IMG/VR virus record: IMGVR_UViG_3300005253_000004
Span: 1-64,000 of that record
Reading direction: 5' to 3' (one strand)
Length of the DNA stretch: 64,000 nt
Source of the DNA: a virus
Shown here: in pieces, positions 48,521 to 55,776 of the stretch
How positions within the stretch are numbered: position 1 is the stretch's first letter
How the letters are laid out: each line of letters opens with the position of its first letter
Notes under the pieces: model-generated
Told to the model about the DNA's origin: nothing
Database searches by the model: none
The model's input: the letters and a program-made list of their open reading frames with translations, nothing else
Position numbers and translations under genes: made by a program

Positions 48521-51077
48521 TGAGTTCGGCCTCCGACCAACTCTGCCCGATACCCACCTTCATGGTGAAGCACCAGTCATTTAGCTGGGGTACAGGGCGG
48601 CTCGCTATCTCACGTAGCTTATCCTCGAACCAGCCCAGGTGTTCGTTCTTCACCTCAAACAACCCGGAGTCATGCACCGTGATGATGAGGGCCGCTTCCT
48701 CTTCCGTCATGACGCCCGCCTTGATCTGCTCCTCAAGGTATACGTTCATGGCGTTGAGGGTACGGATGGTGACACTTGCGGCCGGTGACTGGATGGTGCC
48801 GTTCACCGCCTGTCGTTCAGCGTTCTCCCTCGCCCACTTATTGCCTGAGTTGAGGGTGCTGCCCATGTGCTTAACCCTACCGAACGGAGTGATGTGGATA
48901 CCAGCGTTGGCTGAGATCTCAGACACCGTGTTGATGAAGTACGTACCCGCAGCAGGGAACCGTTCGTCCAGCGCAGCGTACCCAGCCTGTATCATCTCCT
49001 TCGTCACAGGCCATTCGTTTCCTTCCAAGTCCATCCACGTCAGCTTCAACAGTGAGCGTCCTTCCACCGCACCGTACACCCTACTGAAGTTGACGGGCTT
49101 GGCGAGGTCACGGTTGTGAGCACAGACCTCATGATCCTCAAGCCCCACGAACTGAGCAGCCGTGGCCTTATGGATGTCCTGGCCTGACCGGAAGATCTCC
49201 ATCATGTTCTCGTCACCTGACTTGATGGCAAGGACGACCAGCTCGATCATGCTGTAGTCACCATACACAAGACTGTACCCTTCTTGGGCTATGAACATGT
49301 CCCTCAGGTTGCCCAAGCCTTTCTTGATACGCTCCCGATCAAGGCGAGGGATCTGGTGAAGGAAACCACACGAAGGCCGACCATTAACAGTACCATGCAG
49401 CAGCACACTGATCCTAGCTCTACCATCCGTAGCCCCGCTCATATCCTTGGCGTTGTTCATGTAGGTGCTGATCAACTTGGTGAGCGAGCGGTACCTCATG
49501 AACTCCTCCACTATGGGGAGCTTCTTGATGAGGGGTAGTAGCTTGGACTTGTCAGTACTGTAGCCTTTGGTGGTCTTGGGGGACTCTATATCCCTACCGT
49601 ACCCAGCCTGGATGATGGCCTTGGCTACGTCATCTGACTTGTCTCCGTTGAACTCAGGCCACGTCCGTTCCTTGAGGCTGACAGACAGCGCAGCCTGCTC
49701 CTTCATGAACTCCTTGGTCAGTGTGTCGATCACATCCGTAGACAGGCAGGTGCCTCTCCACTCAGCCTTCATCATGGTGCGGATGAAGGGATGCACCTCA
49801 TCCGTGTAGAGCTTCCACTGCTCCGGTAGCGCCTTCAGCCTGGAGTAGTACCGGCAGAACAAACGGTAGGTACTCTCAGCATCCTTGGCCCCATAGGGGT
49901 GGAGGATCTTATCAGGTACGTGGTCATAGGTGTTCCGTAGCACCCTGCCGTGGCCTGTGATGTCATGGACTCCCTTGCTGTAGTTGCCTGTGTTCAGCTC
50001 TAGGTCAGCGAGGTACTCAAGGTCATGCGGCGGGTGCTCCCAGAGGATGTGATGCATCAGCAGGGTGTCGAACAGGAAGCCCTTGGTCTCTATGCCGAGG
50101 TGTTTCCTCATCACGCACATGTCGTACTTGATGTTGTGGGCAACCTTCGGGATGTTGGGATCCTCAAAGATCTCCTTCAGCATCTCAATAACCATCTCTC
50201 TACCGTGGTGATCCCAAGTAGGCTTCAGCTTCCAGTCCGTGCCGTCCGGGTCATGGTTGTATAGCGGCAGCACCGCTACGGTACGCCTTGGTTGATCGTA
50301 CCCCCAGCAGAACTGCAAGCAGATTAGAGGTTGCTCGCTCCAAGGTAGGCCTCGTGACTCAGAGTCAAAGGCAAACATGCCTTTCTCTTTTATCTCCCCA
50401 ATCATCCAGGCCAGATCATATTTATCTTCGATCAGCTTGTAGTCCACGTCCTGCTGGTCAGGGTTAACGAGGCCACCCTCAACCACAGCCTTGGCGAGGA
50501 TCAGGTCCTTGACCATCGTGCCCTGGAGGCGAGGGTCAGGGTTCATATACAGGGCGTTAGGATCCGTCGTGACCATGAGCTTGTACACCTTGTCATTGGT
50601 GTCGTCATGAGGAAAAGCTTTCTCAATGATCTTCCCATGCAGCTTATTGACCCCACCCTCACCCATAAGATTAAAGGCTCTGAGGGTAGCTGCCCCCATG
50701 AGGATCACCACGTCCGGGTCGACGGCCTTCAGCTCATCGGCAAGGTGACCAGAACAAAACTTAATTTCCTGCACCGAAGGTGGGCGTTTTGGAGGACAGC
50801 ATTTTACCAATCCTGTCACGTAGACATCGCTGAGGGCTATGGTTGCGAGGTCCAAAAGCTCACCAAGCTTCTCGACGTTCCGCCCTTTACCTATAGTAAT
50901 GGTGTCCTTATTGTCCGGAGCCTTGACAACGACCATTATCTTGGTCTTAGAAGGGGGCTCAGGCTTTGCTGACGGCACCGTGTCGCATCTTCCTCCACTA
51001 CACTGGACCCACTTAGTCAACTCGCCCAATTTACAGGCTGGAGAGCCGCCTAGGGCTTTCTTACAGCTTTCTGTCAT
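48510..51077 (-). CDS. UDG-like domain fused to family A DNA polymerase
   Basis: An 855-residue protein with AAGGAGAGATCAG before its ATG. Residues 1-195 resemble the iron-sulphur UDG family: Cys26/Cys31, VYVTGLVKCCPPKRPP (Cys93/94), IKFC (Cys108), DPDVVILMGAATLRAF. The usual GEAPG and HPS catalytic motifs are replaced by VKAPDNKD and TDPNALY. Residues about 225-400 are a 3'-5' exonuclease (AFDSES, HNIKYD, YGAKDAEST). Residues about 430-855 are the polymerase: motif A DYSMIEL, motif B RDLAKPVNFSRVYG (Phe at the Pol I 762 position), motif C VHDS instead of HDE. It is the replicative polymerase; whether the UDG part cuts, binds uracil or only docks is open. Confidence 0.9.
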   Translation of the reverse strand: MTESCKKALGGSPACKLGELTKWVQCSGGRCDTVPSAKPEPPSKTKIMVVVKAPDNKDTITIGKGRNVEKLGELLDLATIALSDVYVTGLVKCCPPKRPPSVQEIKFCSGHLADELKAVDPDVVILMGAATLRAFNLMGEGGVNKLHGKIIEKAFPHDDTNDKVYKLMVTTDPNALYMNPDPRLQGTMVKDLILAKAVVEGGLVNPDQQDVDYKLIEDKYDLAWMIGEIKEKGMFAFDSESRGLPWSEQPLICLQFCWGYDQPRRTVAVLPLYNHDPDGTDWKLKPTWDHHGREMVIEMLKEIFEDPNIPKVAHNIKYDMCVMRKHLGIETKGFLFDTLLMHHILWEHPPHDLEYLADLELNTGNYSKGVHDITGHGRVLRNTYDHVPDKILHPYGAKDAESTYRLFCRYYSRLKALPEQWKLYTDEVHPFIRTMMKAEWRGTCLSTDVIDTLTKEFMKEQAALSVSLKERTWPEFNGDKSDDVAKAIIQAGYGRDIESPKTTKGYSTDKSKLLPLIKKLPIVEEFMRYRSLTKLISTYMNNAKDMSGATDGRARISVLLHGTVNGRPSCGFLHQIPRLDRERIKKGLGNLRDMFIAQEGYSLVYGDYSMIELVVLAIKSGDENMMEIFRSGQDIHKATAAQFVGLEDHEVCAHNRDLAKPVNFSRVYGAVEGRSLLKLTWMDLEGNEWPVTKEMIQAGYAALDERFPAAGTYFINTVSEISANAGIHITPFGRVKHMGSTLNSGNKWARENAERQAVNGTIQSPAASVTIRTLNAMNVYLEEQIKAGVMTEEEAALIITVHDSGLFEVKNEHLGWFEDKLREIASRPVPQLNDWCFTMKVGIGQSWSEAELNAK

Positions 51078-51570
51078 CTGATCTCTCCTTCGTTCTTACC
51101 CTGTGGCAGTTGGAGCAGATTAGGTCACACTTAGCCACCTCTTCTTCTACCTCTTTAATAGTCTCCGGAGTAGCCCGCAGTGAGCCTTTTGTACCCACTC
51201 CGAACTTCTTAGTCTCTTCAGGACGGTGGTCAAAATCCATAGCACAGAAAGGAAGCACCCCACCGCAGTCAGCACAAGGTAAACCCTCGTACTTGTTGAT
51301 TAAATAACCTTGTATGTTCCTACGTTCTTCTCTATTCTTATCATGGTGACTTACTCTGTACTGTTTGGTACAAACGTGGCAGGCGCGTCGCTTCCACTTT
51401 CCCCTAATATCCTCAAAAGAATCAAGAGGTTTCTCAGTTTTGCACACCCTACAGAGTCGTACCCCTTCATTCTGAGCTTCCTCACGGCAGGAGTCAGAGC
51501 AGTATTTCTGCTTACTGTGACTGGTCTTGTACACTACGCAGCACTGATGGCAGCGTTTTTCTAGCTTCAC
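51061..51570 (-). CDS. HNH endonuclease upstream of the polymerase
   Basis: A 169-residue protein. I chose the GTG at 51570 because AAGGAGAGG lies upstream and it overlaps the previous stop as GTGA; a longer frame would overlap the previous gene by 94 bases. It contains several cysteine pairs (RCHQCCVVY, YCSDSCRE, LCRVCKTEKPLDSFED, ACHVCTKQYR) and an HNH core CADCGGVLPFCAMDFDHRPE and CDLICSNCHRVRT. Free-standing HNH genes next to polymerase genes are usual homing elements. Its end overlaps the polymerase start by 17 bases. Confidence 0.7.
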   Translation of the reverse strand: MKLEKRCHQCCVVYKTSHSKQKYCSDSCREEAQNEGVRLCRVCKTEKPLDSFEDIRGKWKRRACHVCTKQYRVSHHDKNREERRNIQGYLINKYEGLPCADCGGVLPFCAMDFDHRPEETKKFGVGTKGSLRATPETIKEVEEEVAKCDLICSNCHRVRTKERSDDRKL

Positions 51571-51818
51571 TGCCCTCTCCTTCTCAGTTCTAGCCAAATA
51601 TGGAGCCTCAGGAAGGGCTTCAGCAGCCACCTCACCCACTTCAGCTTCGTTATAGTCCACGCTGTGCTGGCCTTAGAGGCCCGCTCATAAGTCCCTACTA
51701 CGGTCCCTGGTGTGAGCTTCCCACAATGAGGGCAACACCCGTGGCTACCCATCATCTGGTGGTACGACAGTTTCTTGTCGCACTCCATACAGAAGTATTC
51801 TTTCTTCCACCTACTCAT
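51567..51818 (-). CDS. Small zinc-ribbon protein with amphipathic tail
   Basis: An 83-residue protein from ATG 51818 (MSRWKKEYFCMECDKKL) with GGAGAGAGGCG upstream. It has a zinc ribbon of CMEC and CCPHCG, then a Trp/Leu/Arg-rich helix (TKLKWVRWLLKPFLRLHIWL) that could lie on a membrane. The start overlaps the stop of the Cys-rich gene at 51815. No family is recognised. Confidence 0.6.
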   Translation of the reverse strand: MSRWKKEYFCMECDKKLSYHQMMGSHGCCPHCGKLTPGTVVGTYERASKASTAWTITKLKWVRWLLKPFLRLHIWLELRRRGQ

Positions 51819-51988
51819 CCGCCTCTCTCCTCTGGGCAGCACCCACACCCACACTGGCATGCCTCATGGTCAGGGATTATCAGGCCACAAGTACACATAG
51901 GATCACGCTTACACTGGAGCCATTCGACACAGCGGCAGAAGTATTCCCCTGGGCTGGTGTATCTACAAGTAAGCTTAAGCTCGCTCAT
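51815..51988 (-). CDS. Eleven-cysteine, metallothionein-like small protein
   Basis: A 57-residue frame from ATG 51988, overlapping the previous stop and the next start by four bases each (ATGA). It contains 11 cysteines in CxC and CxxC-like clusters (FCRCVEWLQC, MCTCG, ACQCGCGCC). The density is that of metallothionein-like metal-binding proteins or compact zinc clusters. The overlaps at both ends make a real gene likely. Function unknown; metal storage or host-protein inhibition are guesses. Confidence 0.6.
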   Translation of the reverse strand: MSELKLTCRYTSPGEYFCRCVEWLQCKRDPMCTCGLIIPDHEACQCGCGCCPEERGG

Positions 51989-52458
51989 CTGAGGACCGTA
52001 TCCAATAGAATATCTCTCTTCGCCACAATGAAAGAGCCGTCTTCAAACCCATAGGTCTCATCATACCTCGCCAACACGTACCCTTCAGTGTCTTGGGTTA
52101 TGATGACTCTGTAATATTCCACTGTCGTTGCACACACGTTATTATCAGCCATAGCCTGCGCCAGGACGGCCTCCTCTTCGTTCATCGGCGCCCCACCTCT
52201 CTGATAGGCTTCATGCTCAGTTATCAACCGCTGCCACAGATTGAGCTGCTTAACAGACGGAGCACCAAGGTCAGATGAAAAGCATAGCTCAGCCCCTGCT
52301 ACGATGATACCAGTGTCCTTGACGAAGGGCTTGTACTCCTGGCCCTTGACAGCAATAGGGCCTAGGATGAGAAGGCCTGAGATGAGGCCGAACAGTAAGA
52401 ACCATGACTCAAAAGATACCTTCGGTGCCCTGTGTTCTCGTAGTCTACTTCCGTTCAT
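51985..52458 (-). CDS. Membrane-anchored protein, unknown
   Basis: A 157-residue protein from ATG 52458 (MNGSRLREHRAPKVS) with GGGAGGTAACAAA upstream. One transmembrane helix near residues 17-37 (WFLLFGLISGLLILGPIAV) with positive residues before it places the rest outside the inner membrane. The outer part has two cysteines (AELCFSS and NNVCATT) and a beta-rich end (YRVIITQDTEGYVLARYDE). Possibly an exclusion or envelope protein. Overlaps the previous stop by four bases. Confidence 0.55.
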   Translation of the reverse strand: MNGSRLREHRAPKVSFESWFLLFGLISGLLILGPIAVKGQEYKPFVKDTGIIVAGAELCFSSDLGAPSVKQLNLWQRLITEHEAYQRGGAPMNEEEAVLAQAMADNNVCATTVEYYRVIITQDTEGYVLARYDETYGFEDGSFIVAKRDILLDTVLR

Positions 52459-52739
52459 TTTGTTACCTCCCTTTGCGGACGCGCTATCCACTTACCGTAG
52501 TCTGTGTCCCACACCCACCGTATGTTGCGCTGAGCCTGGACATCTTCCTCTCCTCTCATGATGCCGATCTCGATGTGATGCAGCAGTATCTTCGTTTCAA
52601 CAGTGCTGAGGCTGGGGATAGGGCCGAGGGTTTCGTCAACACAATCCTCAAGCCAACATTCAACTACTTGTCGGGCGATTTCCTTGTGTCTGTCGTCTCT
52701 CTTTCTTTTTATCTCTCGCCAAGGTGTGTGACCCGCCAT
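52455..52739 (-). CDS. Small helical protein, unknown
   Basis: A 94-residue protein from ATG 52739 (MAGHTPWREIKRKRDD) with AAGGAGAAAGATT upstream. It is basic at the start and helical in the middle (RHKEIARQVVECWLEDCVDE, TVETKILLHHIEIGIMRGEE). It overlaps the upstream zinc protein gene by 80 bases in another frame, which is unusual here. No family is recognised. Confidence 0.45.
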   Translation of the reverse strand: MAGHTPWREIKRKRDDRHKEIARQVVECWLEDCVDETLGPIPSLSTVETKILLHHIEIGIMRGEEDVQAQRNIRWVWDTDYGKWIARPQREVTK

Positions 52740-52902
52740 AATCTTTCTCCTTTTCATCGACATAAGTAATACAGTTTTTGCAAGGTTCATGACCACATGC
52801 TTTTGCTTCAACGTACACAGCACCCTCATAATGCTGCGGCCTGCTCGGGCATCGGCCCTTCCCCGGCCAGTAGTGTCTCTTGCATTCACAACAAACTGTC
52901 AT
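52660..52902 (-). CDS. Small cysteine-rich protein, unknown
   Basis: An 80-residue protein. The first 55 residues hold CCECKRHYWPGKGRC and CGHEPCKNCITY, enough for one or two zinc sites. The remaining part is charged and low in complexity and runs through the start region of the next gene, so the C-terminus may not be functional. The ribosome site is weak (GGGGACAGCGA). No family is recognised. Confidence 0.4.
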   Translation of the reverse strand: MTVCCECKRHYWPGKGRCPSRPQHYEGAVYVEAKACGHEPCKNCITYVDEKEKDYGGSHTLARDKKKERRQTQGNRPTSS

Positions 52903-52914
52903 TCGCTGTCCCCG

Positions 52915-53103
52915 TCAGTCATCTTCAAGTAATACCTCAAGATACGTGACCCTGTCTTTAAGTGCCCCGATCTGCTGGACAAAGAACCAACATGTATCAC
53001 AGTACGGCCCAAGAGCAGGGGTTTCCCATGTACTGTAGTGGAAGTCGTCTCCGTTTTCTACTACGATCTTCCTATTGCATACATTACAGAATAGCATCCT
53101 CAT
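52915..53103 (-). CDS. Small zinc-ribbon protein
   Basis: A 62-residue protein: LFCNVCNRKIVVE, a Trp/Tyr segment, PYCDTCWFFVQQIG and a C-terminal helix (ALKDRVTYLEVLLEDD). Two Cx2C pairs 25 residues apart make a zinc ribbon. Overlaps the primase-like stop by four bases (ATGA). Function unknown. Confidence 0.6.
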   Translation of the reverse strand: MRMLFCNVCNRKIVVENGDDFHYSTWETPALGPYCDTCWFFVQQIGALKDRVTYLEVLLEDD

Positions 53104-53939
53104 AGTAACTCCTTCAGCTCTTCCTTCGTGTAGTCATCCGGCTGTCCTTTGATGTGGATGACCTTACTCTGTACGCCTAGCTCCTTCAGCTTGCGCTGTG
53201 CCTTCTGTGAGGCGTACTCAGTCCCTTGATCCCACAAGAAGGTGACATGGTTGATGCGGCTGTGTACGATCTTGTTAATAACAGTATCAGACAAATGAGA
53301 TCCGAACGTCGCAGTGGCATGAATGTCACGGAGCCACATGGAGACGAAGGAGTTTTCCACCAGCACAATATCACCCCACAACCTGCACTCTTCGAAGCCT
53401 AAAAGGTAATGGGTGATGGGGTGCCCACTGGCATAACGATAAGGCTTCTCACCTGCCTTGAACCAATCCTCAGGCGGGTTCTCCTTACGCACCCTGCGTG
53501 AGTTGTACTGCACCAGCACCCCGCCCTCATACACAGGGACATAGAGGCGGGTATCATCCTGGTGGATCCGGAACTTTTGAATATGATCCCAGGTCACACC
53601 CCTGTAGGCTAGGGCATCTACTGCCGTGTCGAGGCGCTCGATAGGCTTCGCTGCCTTAGGTAGAGCTACCGGCCTGGAGACCACGGTATCAATGACAGGA
53701 GTGACAGTAAAGCCTATGTGGTCAGGTGAGTACCCCACCTTGTCGATCAGCTTATCGAGGGGCCACGTCTCCCTGCACGAGGCACTATGGCAGTACCCAA
53801 CCTGTTTCTTCACATTGAAGTAACATGAGGGGTGCCCGCACTCAGGGCAGTCGAGCTGTAGTTCAGCCCCGTTCCTTTTGTTGACGGCGAAGGCAGTCAA
53901 CATCCAGGCTGTCACATCTGCGGTGCTGTAGTCGCTCAT
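53100..53939 (-). CDS. DNA primase-like protein (zinc domain plus Toprim-like)
   Basis: A 279-residue protein. Residues about 28-60 form a CHC2-type zinc finger (LDCPECGHPSCYF, GYCHSASC). Residues about 185-279 look like a Toprim domain in altered form: IVLVENSFVSMWL (Glu but no following Gly), VTFLWDQGTEYASQKAQR, KGQPDDYTKEELKEL. The middle part recognises a template strand in relatives (RVRKENPPEDWFKAGEKPY). It is encoded apart from the DnaB-like helicase, as in T4-type systems. Primer synthesis is likely, but the changed Toprim residues leave some doubt. Confidence 0.7.
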   Translation of the reverse strand: MSDYSTADVTAWMLTAFAVNKRNGAELQLDCPECGHPSCYFNVKKQVGYCHSASCRETWPLDKLIDKVGYSPDHIGFTVTPVIDTVVSRPVALPKAAKPIERLDTAVDALAYRGVTWDHIQKFRIHQDDTRLYVPVYEGGVLVQYNSRRVRKENPPEDWFKAGEKPYRYASGHPITHYLLGFEECRLWGDIVLVENSFVSMWLRDIHATATFGSHLSDTVINKIVHSRINHVTFLWDQGTEYASQKAQRKLKELGVQSKVIHIKGQPDDYTKEELKELL

Positions 53940-54025
53940 AGCGTCAAGAGACCTCCGCAGAGCACACCTAGTTCTGCTATGATGATTAGGAGCGTTATCC
54001 AGATATCTTTCAATGTAATATTCAC
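53936..54025 (-). CDS. 29-residue membrane protein
   Basis: A frame from GTG 54025 with GGGAGGTGTGAT upstream. The start overlaps the zinc-protein stop (GTGA) and the stop overlaps the primase start (ATGA). After MNITLKDIW comes ITLLIIIAELGVLCGGLLTL, one transmembrane helix. Exact fit with overlaps at both ends favours a real gene. Function unknown. Confidence 0.5.
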   Translation of the reverse strand: MNITLKDIWITLLIIIAELGVLCGGLLTL

Positions 54026-54231
54026 ATCACACCTCCCTTAGGGGTTGGAGCCCCACCCTTAAACTTGAAGCTAGTCTTTGAAATCAATCGACGACACGGA
54101 GAGCAGCACTGCACCTCGTTGTCGTCTTGATCGGTGCCCAGCTTAGGGCATACAGTCAACGCATCCTCAGTGATCCTCTGCTCGATCTCAAACTCATGAC
54201 CAGAGTCACACCTGTAGTCATAGTACGACAT
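54022..54231 (-). CDS. FmdB-like small zinc-ribbon protein
   Basis: A 69-residue protein with the FmdB/CxxC regulatory protein frame: MSYYDYRCDSGHEFEIEQRI at the start, VCPKLG in the middle, CRRLISKTSFKFKGG and a Gly/Pro-rich end. The second Cys of the first pair is replaced (YRCDSG), so the first half-site is incomplete, while extra cysteines appear later (CCSPC). It begins inside the end of the amber-interrupted gene. Such proteins are usually small regulators of unknown mechanism. Confidence 0.65.
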   Translation of the reverse strand: MSYYDYRCDSGHEFEIEQRITEDALTVCPKLGTDQDDNEVQCCSPCRRLISKTSFKFKGGAPTPKGGVM

Positions 54232-54505
54232 AGTCAGTCTCCCACTCTTCCATGTTCATAGGGGTTTCCCATGCGGTCAAGAGATAAAGCGCCATGATCC
54301 CTTCAGGTGGTGAGGCTTTACACCGCTGGCACCGCTAATATTTCCAATGCACGACCGAGCACTCACCCTTCTCAGGGTCCACCTCAAGCTGAAAACCCGC
54401 AGGGCATGCATCGTGGGTGATAAAGTGGAGCATGCCAGCTTCCCGCCGGTCTTTGAAGAGCGTCCACCCTTCTATCTCGATCAGCTTCTCGTACTTGTCG
54501 CTCAT
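54218..54505 (-). pseudogene. HC/CxxC-P family gene interrupted by an in-frame amber codon
   Basis: From ATG 54505 (MSDKYEKLIEIEGWTLFKD, with AAGGAA upstream) the frame runs 56 codons to TAG at 54335-54337. Without a frame shift, 38 more codons follow to TGA at 54218. The part after the amber is RCQRCKASPPEGIMALYLLT followed by AWE, the conserved C-terminal motif of the paralogue family (Cx2C, Pro, Glu/Gly, apolar helix). The part before it carries the expected FITHDAC. Either the gene is broken by one base change, or the amber is read through to give two products. TAG is used as a normal stop elsewhere in this phage. Upstream and downstream genes overlap both ends. Confidence 0.75.
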
Positions 54506-54810
54506 CATCGTTCCTTTTGGTTCACTGTCATAGCTTCGTGCGCTTCCGCCGCAGCATCTATAAGACAGTCAGGCTCAACCTCGTGCTCATCATAGAGTTC
54601 CAGCTTGTCCAGCGGATCCAGAATGTCCTTCTCCATACCCTCATACATACAGAGAGGCCGGTGCCCTGCTGCGTTGTGCTTCTGGGCAAACAAGCGCCAC
54701 TCAAGGTCGAGGCTGGCCTTCTCTTCACGCCAAGGCTCTGTCTTCCTAACGATCCACCACTTGAGCTGCTCGAAGGCCCCTTTGAATACCCTACCCCACG
54801 CTACTCTCAT
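54505..54810 (-). CDS. Small helical protein, unknown
   Basis: A 101-residue protein with GGAGAGGAGAAGCG before its ATG. Helical throughout (KGAFEQLKWWIVRKTEPWRE, LDLEWRLFAQKHNAAGHRP) with an acidic C-terminal half (LELYDEHEVEPDCLIDAAAE). The stop overlaps the next start (TGATG). No family is recognised. Confidence 0.5.
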   Translation of the reverse strand: MRVAWGRVFKGAFEQLKWWIVRKTEPWREEKASLDLEWRLFAQKHNAAGHRPLCMYEGMEKDILDPLDKLELYDEHEVEPDCLIDAAAEAHEAMTVNQKER

Positions 54811-54830
54811 CGCTTCTCCTCTCCTCTCCT

Positions 54831-55199
54831 CTATCCGTCCAGCCTATAAAAATAGTACATCATTTCGATCTCACCCGGTATCACTTTCCCGCAGAGTTCA
54901 CATGCCCCGTGACTGAGTTGACATTCCACCGTCCCGTCTACCCAACCACTGTTCTTCACCATTCCAAACTCAAGGTGCTTGTGGGTAATGAAGGCACCGC
55001 TGACCATCCAATCATCTACGTAAACGTCTGCCTCATCTAGTTCAGTCACAAACAGCCCACCATGACCGAGGTACGCCAATGCGTCAAGGTGTGTCTGTGC
55101 TCCGAGGAAGGTGTCACCTTCCTTAGGCATGCTCAGGATCACTTCCCTGTAGTAAGTCTCCATGTCTGTATACTGGATGCCGTTCCATTCTATCCACAT
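54831..55199 (-). CDS. HC/CxxC-P family protein, long form
   Basis: A 122-residue protein; I chose ATG 55199 (MWIEWNGIQYTDMETYY) because AAAGGAG lies five bases upstream of its CCGCC spacer; longer frames exist. The C-terminal 40 residues fit the family: GAFITHKHLEFG, then VECQLSHGACELCGKVIPGE and IEMMYYFYRL. The N-terminal part is different from the other members and looks like its own alpha-beta domain. Function unknown. Confidence 0.55.
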   Translation of the reverse strand: MWIEWNGIQYTDMETYYREVILSMPKEGDTFLGAQTHLDALAYLGHGGLFVTELDEADVYVDDWMVSGAFITHKHLEFGMVKNSGWVDGTVECQLSHGACELCGKVIPGEIEMMYYFYRLDG

Positions 55200-55243
55200 G
55201 GCGGCTCCTTTACCTGACCCGATGTAAGAAACAGAAGTCCCCC

Positions 55244-55717
55244 TCATGCTGACCTCTCGCCAGGACATGAGGGGGGTGTGTATGTATGGCGCCATTGAAC
55301 CCTGTACATAGGGCTTCCCTTCAATGGAGCACTAATCTCCGGTCCTGAAGCTTGGGACGGCCGTCCCTGAGAAGCTCGCTCTTTAGACCTGACGGCTCCC
55401 AGCAGCGTACCACTGGAAGTAACTGATCCCCTGAAGTTGAGTGGATAGTTCCGTTGCCCAGAATACAATATCCCCTCAGGGGGGAGATAGCTGGAGTCAT
55501 GTACCGCAGTACAATTATTCCTATTCCCAACTATCTCAATAGAGAACCACTGTTCTTGTTGTAGTTCTTCATGTTGTTGTTGTTTATGTTGTTGTTTACC
55601 TTTTGGTGTGCCCTCTGGGCGTGTTGGTCTGATTGTTACCCTTTTCGAGCCAGGAGCGTGGATCTCCCAGTCTCTAGGCGAGGGTGCGTCCCGACGCGAA
55701 AACCTAAATGCGTTCAT
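55244..55717 (-). CDS. Low-complexity first gene of a minus-strand unit, or structured leader
   Basis: A 157-codon frame from ATG 55717 with GGGAGGTAGGAT upstream, first after the promoter at 55777-55805. The protein begins NAFRFSRRDAPSPRDWEIHA, then has a Gln/His/Lys run (KGKQQHKQQQHEELQQEQ) and a Ser/Gly/Pro-rich rest without clear secondary structure. The RNA of the second half contains many self-complementary segments, including the perfect palindrome GGGACGGCCGTCCC (55354-55367) and CCCT-ATGTAC-AGGG. It could be a real disordered protein or mainly a structured untranslated region with a short open frame. Confidence 0.35.
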   Translation of the reverse strand: MNAFRFSRRDAPSPRDWEIHAPGSKRVTIRPTRPEGTPKGKQQHKQQQHEELQQEQWFSIEIVGNRNNCTAVHDSSYLPPEGILYSGQRNYPLNFRGSVTSSGTLLGAVRSKERASQGRPSQASGPEISAPLKGSPMYRVQWRHTYTPPSCPGERSA

Positions 55718-55776
55718 ATCCTACCTCCCTTTGTTTGGAGCCTCCCTCCACAGGGACTCTCCCTTTCTTCTACTAC

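Noticed and set aside
54335-54337. General reassignment of TAG to a sense codon in this phage
   Set aside because: Scaffold (8181), the basic protein at 6319 and a decoration-type gene (11047) end in TAG at natural ends followed by a new gene start, so TAG works as a stop.
55261-55560. Group I intron or intein near the start of the unit after promoter copy C
   Set aside because: No P7-like conserved core, no split exon on both sides and no endonuclease inside; only general self-complementarity is seen.
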